Shown here: in pieces, positions 26,262 to 36,166 of the stretch
How positions within the stretch are numbered: position 1 is the stretch's first letter
Layout: each line of letters begins with the position of its first letter
DNA from: Allofrancisella guangzhouensis
GTDB lineage: Bacteria > Pseudomonadota > Gammaproteobacteria > Francisellales > Francisellaceae
Direction of reading: 5' to 3'
NCBI RefSeq assembly: GCF_000815225.1
Contig: NZ_CP010427.1
Span: 1-64,000, forward strand
Length of the DNA stretch: 64,000 bases
Notes under the pieces: generated by a model
The model's input: only the letters and a program-made list of their open reading frames with translations
Told to the model about the DNA's origin: nothing
Databases searched by the model: none
Translations under genes and position numbers: made by a program

Positions 26262-26774
26262 ATGGATTTTCATGTAGATGTTAACAGTTTGGATAGCTCT
26301 AAACTCTACTGGCTTAATAATGTCGGTAATTTAGTGGCCGGTTTGACCCAATTTTATGGAAAAATACATCTAAATAAAATATCTCAACAAACTTTGGACA
26401 CAAGTAGTTTTGAAAAAGACCTTTTAAAAGTAGATAGTGCTTTAGTAAGACAAATAACACTATCTAATGATAACAAGACTATAGTTTTTGCAAGAACTGT
26501 CATTCCTAAATCAACGTACAATTTCTTTGCTCAAGAATTAGATAATTTAGGTAACAAACCAATTGGTGACGCTCTACTGTATAAAAAAGATTTTGAAAGA
26601 AGCCAATTTATTATCAGAGAGTTGCCAAAGCAAGTATTCAAAAATGAAACCAGCTTAACTTCAGATCAAAATGTGTACTCTCGTAGCTCTATTTTTAGTT
26701 ACACACCTTCAAATAATTTAAAAGTCCTAATAACTGAATATTTTTTATGCTTACCGGAGTTTACAAAATGCTAA
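26262..26774 (+). CDS. ubiC: Chorismate pyruvate-lyase
   Basis: A 170-residue UbiC converting chorismate to 4-hydroxybenzoate and pyruvate, the first ubiquinone-specific step. Visible features are ALVRQITL, then [35 protein letters not shown], matching the Arg and Pro-containing active-site region of the family. Sequence conservation is modest, but placement immediately before ubiA, with a 7 bp overlap, supports the call. Length is close to E. coli UbiC (165). Confidence 0.88.
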   Translation: MDFHVDVNSLDSSKLYWLNNVGNLVAGLTQFYGKIHLNKISQQTLDTSSFEKDLLKVDSALVRQITLSNDNKTIVFARTVIPKSTYNFFAQELDNLGNKPIGDALLYKKDFERSQFIIRELPKQVFKNETSLTSDQNVYSRSSIFSYTPSNNLKVLITEYFLCLPEFTKC

Positions 26775-27622
26775 ATCAAAATAAATTAAAAGATTATGCA
26801 ATGCTAATGCGGCTACATAGACCCATCCCTATATTACTAATTTTATGGCCAACACTTACTGCTTTAGTTTTAGCTAATAATGGTTTACCAAGTCTAAAAC
26901 TATTTATAATTTTTTCTTTTGGTGCATTAATTATGCGGACTGTTGGCTGTATAATCAACGATATAGCTGATATTGATTTTGATAAGCATGTTGCTCGTAC
27001 TAGTACTAGACCGTTAACTAGCGGAATTTTACCAGTCAAAAATGCTATTTACTTATGTATATCTCTTACGATCTTTGCTTTTATTTGTGTATTATTTTTA
27101 AATATTTTTACGATCTTGTTATCTTTTGTAGCTTTATTTTTAGCTATTTTATACCCATTCTGTAAAAGATTTTTTGCTATACCTCAGATAGTACTAGGAT
27201 TAGCGTTTAATTTTGGTATATTAATGGCATTTTCAGCAGTACAAGATAAACTACCTCTTGAGGCTTGGATATTTTATCTCGCCACGATATTTTGGACTGT
27301 TGCTTATGATACTGTCTATGCTTTAGCAGATAGAGAGTATGACTTAGAAATAGGTATCAATTCATCAGCTGTAGCTTTTGGCAAAAATGTTTTTAGATAT
27401 ATCTTCACATTTAACTTTTTAGCTTTAGCTTTTTTGATAGTATTAGGAGTTTACTGTGATTTTAACAGTATATTCTATATAGGGATCATTGCTTGTGGAT
27501 TTTTCTTTATTAGAAATTATTTTGTATACAAAAAACTAGGTATATCCAACTGTATCAAAGCTTTTTCAGATAACCATTGGATTGGCTTTATAATATTTAT
27601 AGCTACAATCACTCAATACTAA
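26768..27622 (+). CDS. ubiA: 4-hydroxybenzoate octaprenyltransferase
   Basis: A 284-residue integral membrane prenyltransferase with about eight hydrophobic segments. Both Asp-rich motifs are present: [20 protein letters not shown] (first) and [21 protein letters not shown] (second), which bind the polyprenyl diphosphate through Mg2+. The opening [21 protein letters not shown] is family-typical. I chose ATG 26768, since GGAG lies eight bases upstream; an ATG at 26747 is less likely. It overlaps ubiC by 7 bp. Confidence 0.96.
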   Translation: MLNQNKLKDYAMLMRLHRPIPILLILWPTLTALVLANNGLPSLKLFIIFSFGALIMRTVGCIINDIADIDFDKHVARTSTRPLTSGILPVKNAIYLCISLTIFAFICVLFLNIFTILLSFVALFLAILYPFCKRFFAIPQIVLGLAFNFGILMAFSAVQDKLPLEAWIFYLATIFWTVAYDTVYALADREYDLEIGINSSAVAFGKNVFRYIFTFNFLALAFLIVLGVYCDFNSIFYIGIIACGFFFIRNYFVYKKLGISNCIKAFSDNHWIGFIIFIATITQY

Positions 27623-27641
27623 TTTAGGAGCTAAGAAACAC

Positions 27642-28031
27642 ATGATTTTAATATTTGGAGCTGTACTAGGGTTCATATCAATAGCCTTTGGGGCTTATGC
27701 TGAGCATGGTTTAAAAGCAAGCATTACTCCAGAGCATTTTCATTTTATAATGACAGCTATACGCTATAACCAACTTTACGCTATAGTTGTTAGTGGCATT
27801 GGTTTAGCACTATTAGGTAGTGATAAACTGGCTCAAAGCCTTAGCCTGAAAATAAGTGGTTTACTATTTACTCTAGGAACTTTGCTTTTTAGTTTTAGTA
27901 TTTACTTTGCTGTAATTTTGGACATACCACAACTAGTCAGGTTAGCTCCGATTGGTGGCTCTACTCTTATGCTTGGATGGATCATACTAGCTATAGCTGG
28001 CCTATTAACCCTAAAATACAAAAACCTTTAG
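27642..28031 (+). CDS. DUF423 (YgdD-type) inner-membrane protein
   Basis: A 129-residue protein with four hydrophobic segments. The family pattern is clear: LGFISIAFGAYAEHGLKASI, then ALRYNQLYA-like (AIRYNQLYAIVVSGIGLALL) and LVRLAPIGGSTLMLGWIILA. The AEHGL and APIGG motifs define DUF423. Function is not established. AGGAG precedes the ATG, 19 bp after ubiA. It ends 18 bp before the tRNA-Ser gene, which is read on the other strand. Confidence 0.85.
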   Translation: MILIFGAVLGFISIAFGAYAEHGLKASITPEHFHFIMTAIRYNQLYAIVVSGIGLALLGSDKLAQSLSLKISGLLFTLGTLLFSFSIYFAVILDIPQLVRLAPIGGSTLMLGWIILAIAGLLTLKYKNL

Positions 28032-28049
28032 AACCAAAATGAATAGTGG

Positions 28050-28139
28050 TGGCGGAGAGGAAGAGATTCGAACTCTCGATAGCTGTTAGGCTATACACGC
28101 TTTCCAGGCGTGCTCCTTCAACCACTCGGACACCTCTCC
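28050..28139 (-). tRNA. tRNA-Ser (anticodon GGA)
   Basis: Reading the minus strand gives a 90-nt class II tRNA with encoded CCA. The acceptor stem GGAGAGG pairs with CCTCTCC, followed by discriminator G and CCA. The anticodon stem CACGC/GCGTG encloses CTGGAAA, with anticodon GGA at 28103-28105. A long variable arm precedes the T-arm TTCGAATC. GGA reads UCC and UCU serine codons. Confidence 0.96.
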
Positions 28140-28183
28140 AAAGAGATACAAAGTATACAATAAAAATTTATATTTTCAAACCT

Positions 28184-28942
28184 TTATAAAAACATAACTA
28201 CCGCAGATATAAACATTAATGCAATAAATAGCATCTTTAATAACCGGGGAGATATTACCCCTAAATATTTAACTGCTAATAAACTACCAGCTACAGAAAA
28301 TGGAATAGCTGATAAAAGCAAAGGTATATTTAAATAACCAAATGTATTGGGCACATCGACATTAATACCATACACCAACATAACAGTAGCAATGCTTGAG
28401 CTAATAACTACACACACGCTTGCGATTGAAATGGCTTTTTTTATATCCACACCTATCTTTATAAAAAACATAGTCACAAATGTTGTCGAAGTAGCAAGTA
28501 TACTTAATACACCACAGACTCCACAGATTGGATATGCAATTTTTGATGGTAGTTTCACGATTTTACTATCGTTATGTAAAACCATCCAAATGCCACTTAA
28601 TACAAGTATCACAGAGAAAATATGCTTTAATAAAATTGTATCTATATGCTTAACGATTAACCCTCCTATCACAGCACCTATAGCCAAAGCTATTAAATAA
28701 TATCTTAGTTCTCCAAACCGTATATTACCTTTACGTTGATGCTTATAAGTAGCTATCAAGCTTAAACATATAGACATACCACAACACGTAGCTAATGCTA
28801 TTTGCATTGCATAACTTGGACCATACGTATGAACAATAATATAATAAAAAGCTGGTGTTGCTATCAATCCAGCTCCACCACCAAGCAGAGTAGATATAAA
28901 ACTAGCTACAAAACCCACTATAGCTCCTAATATAATTAACAT
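28184..28942 (-). CDS. TauE/SafE (DUF81) family membrane transporter
   Basis: A 252-residue protein with about eight hydrophobic helices. The N-terminal GFVASFISTLLGGGAGLIATPAFYYI carries the glycine-rich repeat typical of TauE/SafE. An internal second copy, around VCGVLSILATSTTFVTMFFIK, reflects the duplicated fold. Relatives export sulfite, sulfoacetate or other organic anions, but the substrate here is unknown. It is encoded 10 bp downstream of a YheO-like regulator on the same strand, suggesting that the regulator and transporter share a role. Confidence 0.82.
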   Translation of the reverse strand: MLIILGAIVGFVASFISTLLGGGAGLIATPAFYYIIVHTYGPSYAMQIALATCCGMSICLSLIATYKHQRKGNIRFGELRYYLIALAIGAVIGGLIVKHIDTILLKHIFSVILVLSGIWMVLHNDSKIVKLPSKIAYPICGVCGVLSILATSTTFVTMFFIKIGVDIKKAISIASVCVVISSSIATVMLVYGINVDVPNTFGYLNIPLLLSAIPFSVAGSLLAVKYLGVISPRLLKMLFIALMFISAVVMFL

Positions 28943-28952
28943 TTTTCCACCT

Positions 28953-29573
28953 TTAGAATTTTAATTTAAGATAGTTGTAAACTGTTGCTCGACTAATACC
29001 TAATGCTCTAGCAATATAATAACTAGCATTTTTACAATCTAATGCACCTTGACTTTTAAGCTCTAAAATTAAATCTTTTTTCTGTGCGCGACTTAAATTA
29101 CCTAATAACAAGTTTTTATCTATGCAGTATTTTTGTACAAAACTATTGATCTTTTCATACAAAGTGTCCTTAAATAGGGTTTGTTCATCTTTTGCTATTT
29201 GATTATCACTATCTGACAAAAACATATTTATTAAAGCTTGGTATTTGTCAAAAACAGAAACGTCTAAATTTATACATAAAGCCCCTACTACGATACTTTT
29301 ATCATCTCGAATAACAGTGATAATACATTTCATCTTGCGACCATCATAATTTAGCTTCTCGTAAGGACCAATTACTAATGATGATTCGTCATAAGCTCTA
29401 AAATCAACATGATCTAAATATGATAAATCTCCAACTTCTCTTCTAGATATAGGATTAAATATTGCTTCTATTCTATTTTTATTTAGGTTATGAATGACGA
29501 CTTCAGCAAAAGGATAAAGAAGCTTACTTATCGCTTGCGCAACACCAATGTAGGGCCTTAATTCAACACGCAT
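28953..29573 (-). CDS. YheO-like PAS/HTH transcriptional regulator
   Basis: A 206-residue protein. Residues 1 to about 120 form a YheO-type PAS-like domain (ISKLLYPFAEVVIHNLNKNRIEAIFNPISRREVGDLS, VGALCINLDVSVF). Residues about 150-206 form a helix-turn-helix (RAQKKDLILELKSQGALDCKNASYYIARALGISRATVYNYL). Such regulators (DauR type) often control neighbouring amino-acid or sulfur genes. It probably controls the TauE/SafE gene immediately downstream. Its own start region faces the DUF3568 gene across a 158 bp gap. Confidence 0.85.
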   Translation of the reverse strand: MRVELRPYIGVAQAISKLLYPFAEVVIHNLNKNRIEAIFNPISRREVGDLSYLDHVDFRAYDESSLVIGPYEKLNYDGRKMKCIITVIRDDKSIVVGALCINLDVSVFDKYQALINMFLSDSDNQIAKDEQTLFKDTLYEKINSFVQKYCIDKNLLLGNLSRAQKKDLILELKSQGALDCKNASYYIARALGISRATVYNYLKLKF

Positions 29574-29731
29574 TTCTTTAGGCTTAAAACAATTATTTAA
29601 ATAATATATTCTAAATTAGACATAATTGTCAACAAAAATAAATAAAAATAGTTTGGAATATAGCAACAGCTTGCTATAATCAATTTGTTAAGCTTTTAAT
29701 TTATATAAACAATATATAGCGAGGAAAAATT

Positions 29732-30157
29732 ATGATGAAGAAAAAATTAATTACAATAGCTACGCTATTAGCAGCTTCTGTAGCAATTACATCATGCACA
29801 GCTGAAGCTGTTGCTGTCACAGGTTTAGTTTTAGCCAGTGTTGCAGTTGGAGCTTTAGCATATAAGTGGATGGAAAACCCAGATGCTTATAACGCATATG
29901 CAAAAGATAGAAATAATGTCTTCTCAGCTGTTCAAGAGGTATTAAAAGAAAATAACTATACCTCTATAGAGCAAACAGTTGATCAGAAAAAATCTGAAAT
30001 CAAAGCTGTTTCTCCTAGCGGAGACTCTATTAATATTGTAGTTCAGTCTGCCAAGGATAATGAAAATCAATCTGCCATTTATATTAAAGATGATAGTAAG
30101 GCTAATGCGACTATTATACTTAATAAAATTAATGAGAAACTTACGAAAGCAAAATAA
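29732..30157 (+). CDS. DUF3568-like lipoprotein
   Basis: A 141-residue secreted lipoprotein with leader MMKKKLITIATLLAASVAITSC, cleaved before the Cys. A hydrophobic, alanine-rich stretch (VAVTGLVLASVAVGALAYKW) follows directly. The soluble C-terminal part (YNAYAKDRNNVFSAVQEVLKENNY, KSEIKAVSPSGDSINIVVQS) resembles the DUF3568 family, which is common in Francisella with several paralogues. It may lie at the inner face of the outer membrane. GAGG precedes the ATG. The function is unknown. The 227 bp after its stop contain nothing I can support. Confidence 0.75.
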   Translation: MMKKKLITIATLLAASVAITSCTAEAVAVTGLVLASVAVGALAYKWMENPDAYNAYAKDRNNVFSAVQEVLKENNYTSIEQTVDQKKSEIKAVSPSGDSINIVVQSAKDNENQSAIYIKDDSKANATIILNKINEKLTKAK

Positions 30158-30384
30158 TAATATTAAGCTAACCTCTCCTTGCCCTCACCAGCAAAGCTTT
30201 TTCCTGTACGGTTGTAAACTATCTAAAACTTCTAATAGCTTTTTTACAGAACACACTGGAGAAAATGGAGAAAAAAGTTTGCCTTAATACACTTTTACTT
30301 AGAAAGGCGTAGGTAAATAACTGCTTATAATTCCAAGGTGTAAGCCGCGTTAAAGTAGAAACATTAAGAAGATTTATAATAGAG

Positions 30385-31704
30385 CTAATCAGCTATAAGG
30401 TCATATTCTGTAGACTCTGTGATTTCAACAGTAGTAAACTCTCCTACTTTCAAACCTCTTTCTACAGCATCACCTATAATTACTTGACCATCAACTTCTG
30501 GAGCATCATACTTAGTACGGCCAATAGCATAATTTTCGTCTTTATTGATAGAATCTATTATTACTTGCTGTTCTGTACCAACAAACTTTTGCAGCTTATC
30601 AGCACTGATCTGAGCTTGTAATCTCATAAACTGATCTAAACGTTGCTGTTTAACTTTTTCGGAAATAAGATTGTCAAAACTATTTGCCTTAGCTCCCTCA
30701 ACTTCGGAATATTTAAAACATCCCACCCTATCAAGTTGTGCCTTTTCTATAAAGTCTAGCAGATGTTCAAAATCTTTTTCTGTTTCGCCAGGAAACCCAA
30801 CTATAAATGTACTACGAATAGTTATATCTGGGCAAATATCACGCCATTTGTTTATTCTATCTAAAGTCTTTTGCGTATGAGCAGGACGCTTCATTCTCTT
30901 TAAAACTTCAGGTGATGAATGCTGTAAAGGCACATCAAGATAAGGTAGAATTTTTCCTTGAGCCATAAGTGGTACAATTTTATCTACATGAGGATACGGA
31001 TAAACATAATGAAGCCTTGTCCACATGTCTAACTCACCAAGAGCAGTTGCTAAATCTAAAATATTACTTTGATATTCTTTATCTCTCCAAATACCAGATT
31101 TATATTTGATATCAACGCCAAATGCAGAAGTATCTTGAGATATCACAAGTAGCTCTTTAACGCCTGCGTTTTTAAGCTTCTCAGCTTCTTTCATTATATT
31201 ATCAATAGAACGGCTTTTTAACTTACCACGAATATCTGGGATAATACAAAAAGTACAAGTGTTGTTACACCCTTCTGATATTTTAAGGTAAGAGTAATGC
31301 CTAGGAGTTAATTTTATACCTTGTGGCGGTACCAAAGACACAAAATCATTAGCAAAAATAGGAGCATGAGTATGCACAGCTTCGATTAGGTTTTCATAAT
31401 CTTGTGGACCTGTGATACTTAAAACACTTGGATGTTTTTCTCTGATAAGTTCAGCCTTATTACCTAAACAACCTGTCACGAGAACTTTTCCATTCTCAGC
31501 AATTGCTTCACCAATTACTTCTAGAGACTCATCTATAGCTGAATTTAGAAAACCACACGTATTAACTATAACCATATCGGCCATTTCGTAACTATCGACA
31601 AGATCGTAGCCTTCTGCTTTTAATTTAGTAATTATTCGTTCTGAATCCACCAAATTTTTAGGACACCCAAGACTTACAAAACCAATTTTTGGAATTTTAA
31701 TCAT
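30385..31704 (-). CDS. rimO: Ribosomal protein S12 methylthiotransferase
   Basis: A 439-residue radical SAM enzyme that methylthiolates Asp of ribosomal protein S12. The N-terminal UPF0004 domain begins [20 protein letters not shown], the RimO signature distinguishing it from MiaB, with further cluster Cys at VNTCGFL and VTGCLG. The radical SAM CxxxCxxC is [14 protein letters not shown]. The C-terminal TRAM domain (VDGQVIIGD) ends the protein. Length is the same as E. coli RimO (441). It appears to be monocistronic. Confidence 0.96.
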   Translation of the reverse strand: MIKIPKIGFVSLGCPKNLVDSERIITKLKAEGYDLVDSYEMADMVIVNTCGFLNSAIDESLEVIGEAIAENGKVLVTGCLGNKAELIREKHPSVLSITGPQDYENLIEAVHTHAPIFANDFVSLVPPQGIKLTPRHYSYLKISEGCNNTCTFCIIPDIRGKLKSRSIDNIMKEAEKLKNAGVKELLVISQDTSAFGVDIKYKSGIWRDKEYQSNILDLATALGELDMWTRLHYVYPYPHVDKIVPLMAQGKILPYLDVPLQHSSPEVLKRMKRPAHTQKTLDRINKWRDICPDITIRSTFIVGFPGETEKDFEHLLDFIEKAQLDRVGCFKYSEVEGAKANSFDNLISEKVKQQRLDQFMRLQAQISADKLQKFVGTEQQVIIDSINKDENYAIGRTKYDAPEVDGQVIIGDAVERGLKVGEFTTVEITESTEYDLIAD

Positions 31705-31779
31705 AACATTTATGCAAATAAAAAAATTATGAGGGTTATTTTAGATCAATTTGATAGAAAAAAATAGTTGAAGTTTAAA

Positions 31780-32424
31780 TTACATTTGTGTTATCGGCTG
31801 AGAAGAGTCTGACTCATCACATTTAACACCAAAATCAAGATCTGTTCTTCTATCTAAATAGTAAGCTTTTTCAGATGCTTTATACATACAAGCATCATTT
31901 AACCCACCCGTACAGAACTCATCATAAAATTGAGTTGGCTCAGCAGCTGGTTTTAATTTACCATAACTTACTACACATAGCTGGTTTTGGTTTACATTTC
32001 TTGATAACAAGTACTTATATACTGCATCAGCACGCTTTTGACCAAGATTGAAGTTATATTTGTCACTTCCTCTAGGATCAGTGTTACCAGATAATTTAAT
32101 TGGCTGGTCCGGATGAGCAACTAAATAATCTGCTGTTTTGTCTAAACATACTTTCGCTTCGTCTGTTATATCATAACTATCAAAGCCAAAGTATACTGAT
32201 CTACAGTTAATCTCCATCAATTCTTTCTTCATTTTTTCTACTTGGTCTGAGCTCATATTTTCAGAGCCAAATATCTGAGAAGACATTTCCAAAGCTTGTG
32301 AACTATCAACACCAGCATACTTACCGTTTATAAGGTCACTATTATCTGGCCTAGTGCTAGAACAACTTGCTAAAACTAAAACAGAACTCATTGCAACCAA
32401 CCCTAAAAGCTTATTTTTTACCAT
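31780..32424 (-). CDS. pal: Peptidoglycan-associated lipoprotein
   Basis: A 214-residue lipoprotein with signal MVKNKLLGLVAMSSVLVLASC. A linker leads into an OmpA-like peptidoglycan-binding domain: VYFGFDSYDITDEAKVCLDKTADYL, SGNTDPRGSDKYNFNLGQKRADAVYKYLLSRNV and VVSYGKLKPA. Beyond the canonical domain it has an extra tail of about 50 residues with several Cys (FCTGGLNDACMYK, VKCDESDSS), absent from E. coli Pal (173 aa). It is the last gene of the tol cluster and anchors the outer membrane to the wall with TolB. Confidence 0.94.
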   Translation of the reverse strand: MVKNKLLGLVAMSSVLVLASCSSTRPDNSDLINGKYAGVDSSQALEMSSQIFGSENMSSDQVEKMKKELMEINCRSVYFGFDSYDITDEAKVCLDKTADYLVAHPDQPIKLSGNTDPRGSDKYNFNLGQKRADAVYKYLLSRNVNQNQLCVVSYGKLKPAAEPTQFYDEFCTGGLNDACMYKASEKAYYLDRRTDLDFGVKCDESDSSQPITQM

Positions 32425-32448
32425 AATTTACTCCTATGATTATATAAA

Positions 32449-32637
32449 TTAATTGTTATCAAAACTTGTAACGTCATAGTTACCACCATCATCTGCTGTA
32501 CCACTAGGCAATGTTGGACCACTATAAAAATTGCTTAATGCATCACCACCTGCGTCTGTATTTGCCATAGGTTCTGGTCCTTGGTACCAAGCACAACCAC
32601 TAAGCAGAGCAAACATAAATAATAAAATTACTCGCAT
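32449..32637 (-). CDS. Small lipoprotein within the tol-pal cluster
   Basis: A 62-residue protein starting MRVILLFMFALLSGC, a clear lipoprotein signal and lipobox. A short Gly/Asp/Asn/Ser-rich, probably unstructured mature part of about 47 residues follows. It lies between tolB (9 bp upstream) and pal (24 bp downstream) on the same strand, so it is co-expressed with the Tol-Pal system. I do not recognise a family. It is small enough to be missed by automatic annotation. Confidence 0.75.
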   Translation of the reverse strand: MRVILLFMFALLSGCAWYQGPEPMANTDAGGDALSNFYSGPTLPSGTADDGGNYDVTSFDNN

Positions 32638-32646
32638 ATTTTAACC

Positions 32647-33954
32647 TTAAAAGTTTTTGGGTGACCAGCTTGGAGACTGAATAAGAATTTGCACATCTCC
32701 AATACCTTCTACATTAAACTGATTTTCTCCATCTAATGATACCATATCCAAAGAATTATTTCCTTTTGAATTAGTAGCAATATAAGCTATCATATCACCG
32801 AATGGTGAAACTGTTGGTGAAGCGTCTGCTTTGCCATTAGTAAGGGTAATAATGTCACCGCTGGCTAAATTAAAGCTAGCTATCTGGGTACCTGTTGCTC
32901 TAGATTTTTGATACATAAATACTATGTTTTTACCATCTGGAGTATAGTTAGGTTCATAAGCTTGATATATCTTATTACTTAATACAGAGGATTGTGGATA
33001 TTTAGAATCAACTGGTGCGATGTACAGATTTGGTCTTGTATCTCTATCTGATGTAAATATTATGCTCTTTCCGTTTGGAGAGAATTTAGGAGCCGTATTT
33101 ATTCCATTTATAGTCAACTGTTTTAAAGCTTTTGTTGCTAAATTCATGACATATATATTTGTTTGGTCTGAATAACCTTTTGATAACGCTAAAACAATTT
33201 TACTATCATCTGGTGAATATGCAGGAGAACTATTTATTCCTTTATAATTAGTTATTCTTGTGACCTCACCAGTTCTAATCTCAAGTTTATAAACCCCCAT
33301 GCTACCTCCACTGTAACTAGAGTATATTATAAACCTACCATCATTTGACCATGATGGTGTTGCTATTGGATTATCTGTTTGTTTTAATATTGTATGTTTA
33401 TTATAGCCATCATAATCAGAAATGATAAGCTCATAAACCCTACCGTATCTAGCGTAAGGATTTGTTACTTTAACGTACGCCAGCTTAGTCAAAAAGAATC
33501 CTTGTTCTTTAGTAATTTTTTGATACACATAGTTTGAAATCTTATGAGCCAAAGTTCTCATTAAAGAAACATTTATATTACTATAGGTTACAGACTGGAT
33601 ATAACTAGTATTATTTTTCTTAAGGATTTGTACTTCTACAGTATAGTTATTATAAGAATTTTTTGTATATTTAGTAAATACAACGTAATCAACATCAACA
33701 TTTTTCCAAGGAATTTCATGTTTATCTTTTATTTCATACTTAATACTGGCACTACCTTTTAGTTTGCCATTATGATTAAGATCTGATAACACAACTGAGT
33801 TTACATCTTGAGGAAACTGATCTATTACATTATTACTAATCACCGCCATTAGAGGTTTCTGGATTACTCCTGTTGTAACTTTAGCAACCAATTCCGCATA
33901 TAAATTAAATTGTATAAATACTAAAATAAAAAAACTCGTAATAATTTTCTTCAT
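32647..33954 (-). CDS. tolB: Tol-Pal periplasmic protein TolB
   Basis: A 435-residue periplasmic protein with a cleavable signal ([19 protein letters not shown]). The N-terminal domain is followed by a beta-propeller of repeated units such as [35 protein letters not shown] and [18 protein letters not shown]. Each unit has the TolB P.wSPdG core. It links Pal at the outer membrane to TolA. Length matches E. coli TolB (430). It follows tolA on the minus strand. Confidence 0.95.
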   Translation of the reverse strand: MKKIITSFFILVFIQFNLYAELVAKVTTGVIQKPLMAVISNNVIDQFPQDVNSVVLSDLNHNGKLKGSASIKYEIKDKHEIPWKNVDVDYVVFTKYTKNSYNNYTVEVQILKKNNTSYIQSVTYSNINVSLMRTLAHKISNYVYQKITKEQGFFLTKLAYVKVTNPYARYGRVYELIISDYDGYNKHTILKQTDNPIATPSWSNDGRFIIYSSYSGGSMGVYKLEIRTGEVTRITNYKGINSSPAYSPDDSKIVLALSKGYSDQTNIYVMNLATKALKQLTINGINTAPKFSPNGKSIIFTSDRDTRPNLYIAPVDSKYPQSSVLSNKIYQAYEPNYTPDGKNIVFMYQKSRATGTQIASFNLASGDIITLTNGKADASPTVSPFGDMIAYIATNSKGNNSLDMVSLDGENQFNVEGIGDVQILIQSPSWSPKNF

Positions 33955-33981
33955 AACTACTACCTCATAACTTTTGTTTCA

Positions 33982-34833
33982 TTAAAATTCAAATTCAAAC
34001 CTTACATTTTCTGCTAGTATCGTTTTTCTTGCCACATTATTAGAAATTATTGGTGGCGTAGTGTTCTTAATAGCATCAATCATTGATGTGTCACATCTAT
34101 AATCACCTGATGTTCCAGTTAGTTTAATAAATTGACCATTTCTAATAATAGCATCTGGTAAACTATCAATACCTCTACATGGATCTTTAATCCAATTTGC
34201 ACCGATTCTATCTTTATATTCAGAAATATAGCTAACTATTGCTGATTGTGCTTGGTTTTGTTCTATCTGTTTTTTTGCAGCAGCTTCTGCTTTGGCTAAT
34301 CTTTCTTTACGGGCCTTTAACTCAGCTGCTTTTTTTGCTTCGGCTTCAAGTTTTGCTTTTTTCTCTTGCTCTAACTTATGTCGTTCAGCCTCTGCTTTAC
34401 GTTTAGCTTCTTCTTTTACCTTTTTTTGAGCTTCGATTTTGGCTTTTTCCTCTTGCTCTACTCTAAGCTTCTCAGCTTCTGCTTTACGTTTAGCTTCTTC
34501 TTTAGCTTTTATAATCGCTTGCTCTTTGGCTTTTTTTACACCTTCTTCGATTTGACGTAACTTCTGCTGATGCTGCTCATATGTGTTAACCTGGTTCTCA
34601 AGTTCATTACTTGTTATGGAAGTAGCCTGTATAACTTGCATTTGCTTAGAAACTTTAGCAACCTCTGCTTGCAATCTAACAGTAGAGTCAAACTTAAGTA
34701 AGCTTATATAAGACAATACATATAGTACAGCCACTATACCTACATGTATAAGTATAGCTTTAACTATAAAAGGGTTTTTATCTATCTGCTTTCTGAAATA
34801 TCCCAAAAACCCGTTATAATTAAGATTTGCCAT
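33982..34833 (-). CDS. tolA: Tol-Pal membrane protein TolA
   Basis: A 283-residue energy-transducing protein. One N-terminal membrane helix (FIVKAILIHVGIVAVLYVLSYISLL) includes the SHLS-like contact region. A long charged helical stretch rich in Ala, Lys and Glu follows (about residues 75-195, KAKEEAKRKAEAEK-type repeats). The small C-terminal domain has WIKDPCRGIDSLPDAIIR and a second Cys, matching the TolA III fold. It is shorter than E. coli TolA (421), with a reduced helical domain. I chose start MANLNYNGF at 34833; it overlaps tolR by 14 bp. Confidence 0.92.
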   Translation of the reverse strand: MANLNYNGFLGYFRKQIDKNPFIVKAILIHVGIVAVLYVLSYISLLKFDSTVRLQAEVAKVSKQMQVIQATSITSNELENQVNTYEQHQQKLRQIEEGVKKAKEQAIIKAKEEAKRKAEAEKLRVEQEEKAKIEAQKKVKEEAKRKAEAERHKLEQEKKAKLEAEAKKAAELKARKERLAKAEAAAKKQIEQNQAQSAIVSYISEYKDRIGANWIKDPCRGIDSLPDAIIRNGQFIKLTGTSGDYRCDTSMIDAIKNTTPPIISNNVARKTILAENVRFEFEF

Positions 34834-35266
34834 CTTCTGTGACCAACCCCACTTTATCAACTCCAGCCTCTTGAATAAGCGCCATAGCTTTTACTACCTG
34901 ACCATAGTTTGCATTACTATCTCCTCTTACATACACTGGCTTTCCTGGATTTTGTTTAGACAAACTGATTACTACATTAGCAAGCTCTCTAGATTTTAAT
35001 GGTGCCTTAGGATTACTAACTCCCTGATTAACAAAATATGCTCCTTGATTATTTACAGTTACAACTATTGGTTTACTATCTGTAGAAGGGATTTTTTCTG
35101 ACTTAGCCTTAGGCAAATCTACTTTAACTCCTTGAGTTAGGATAGGCGTAGTAATCATAAAAATAACTAATAGTACTAACATAACATCAATATATGGAAC
35201 TACATTGATTTCTATCATTGGTCTTTTTTTTCTAAAAAACTTTTTATCTTTTCTTCTCATAAACAA
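34820..35266 (-). CDS. tolR: Tol-Pal biopolymer transport protein TolR
   Basis: A 148-residue ExbD/TolR protein. A basic N-terminus precedes EINVVPYIDVMLVLLVIFMIT, the single membrane helix with the proton-relay Asp (YIDVMLVL). The periplasmic domain contains VYVRGDSNANYGQVVKAMALIQEAGVDKVGLVT, the typical ExbD/TolR end. It lies between tolQ (6 bp upstream) and tolA (overlapping), the standard order. Confidence 0.95.
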   Translation of the reverse strand: MFMRRKDKKFFRKKRPMIEINVVPYIDVMLVLLVIFMITTPILTQGVKVDLPKAKSEKIPSTDSKPIVVTVNNQGAYFVNQGVSNPKAPLKSRELANVVISLSKQNPGKPVYVRGDSNANYGQVVKAMALIQEAGVDKVGLVTEDGKS

Positions 35267-35272
35267 AAGCCT

Positions 35273-35992
35273 TTAGTAGCTTTCTTGATTGTGCTGTTGA
35301 TCTCTAACCAAATCACTATTATGTGCTTCTTTTAATAGTAAAATACACAAATCATCTTGAAATGATTCATAAGTAGATAAAATGTCATCAACTTGATTTG
35401 AAAGCCTACTGTGGCCAATAACAGCGGGAATCGCAACAAATAAACCTAGTGCCGTAGCTATTAAAGCTTCAGCAATATGAGGAGCGACTACTGATATAGT
35501 AGCCTGCTCAACACCACCTAAAGTATTAAAAGACGACATAATCCCCCAGACTGTTCCAACCAACCCTATATATGGAGCAACAGCACCTATAGTCCCTAAA
35601 GCAGGAAGTTTTTTTTCTAGCTCTTTAGCCTCCTGAGATATAGCTATACTTACCGTTCTTTCCATACCTTCCAGGATTGTTTCTCCTTTTAGAATCTTAG
35701 TGTCTTTAAGGTTATTATACTCTCTCAAAGCTGAACAAAAAATTATAGATTTTCCAAAAATATTTTCTTTGTGTTGCAAGTAATATTCATATAGTTTTTG
35801 TATATGATGACCCGCCCAGAAAAGTTTATCAAACCTAATTTGTTCATGTTTGTATTTTTTCACACGATTGTTAACTTCTAAAATTATAGCCCATGAATAA
35901 ACAGACATAGCAACCAAAGCCAACATTATTAATTGTACAATAAAATTTGCATGCCATATTAATTGAATCAACGATAACGAATTATCTTGCAT
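35273..35992 (-). CDS. tolQ: Tol-Pal system proton channel TolQ
   Basis: A 239-residue MotA/TolQ/ExbB protein with three membrane helices. It opens with helix LIQLIWHANFIVQLIMLALVAMSVYSWAIIL. A cytoplasmic domain follows, then LPALGTIGAVAPYIGLVGTVWGIMSSF and AEALIATALGLFVAIPAVIGHS, both family signatures. With TolR it forms the proton-driven motor energising TolA. It is the first gene of the tolQ-R-A-B-pal cluster. A -10-like TATAAT on the minus strand (36048-36053) lies about 56 bases upstream. Confidence 0.95.
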   Translation of the reverse strand: MQDNSLSLIQLIWHANFIVQLIMLALVAMSVYSWAIILEVNNRVKKYKHEQIRFDKLFWAGHHIQKLYEYYLQHKENIFGKSIIFCSALREYNNLKDTKILKGETILEGMERTVSIAISQEAKELEKKLPALGTIGAVAPYIGLVGTVWGIMSSFNTLGGVEQATISVVAPHIAEALIATALGLFVAIPAVIGHSRLSNQVDDILSTYESFQDDLCILLLKEAHNSDLVRDQQHNQESY

Positions 35993-36166
35993 AAATTTAC
36001 CCTAAAAAACTTTATTTATGTTTATACTTTTTACACGTGCTTGAAATATTATACGTAAACTGATACAAATTATAAATACTTTAATGTAGTTATTAAATTA
36101 TAGTTATTATTAATGGATAATTCTGCTATTATTTTAACTAATACAATAAAGTTTCTGTACCGAAAA

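Noticed and set aside
30158-30384. Possible small RNA or gene between the DUF3568 lipoprotein and rimO
   Set aside because: No promoter, terminator, conserved structure or convincing reading frame could be seen.
34378-34560. Plus-strand open frame of Phe/Ser/Leu-rich sequence opposite tolA
   Set aside because: It is the complement of the Ala/Lys/Glu-rich TolA helix, a usual source of spurious antisense frames.
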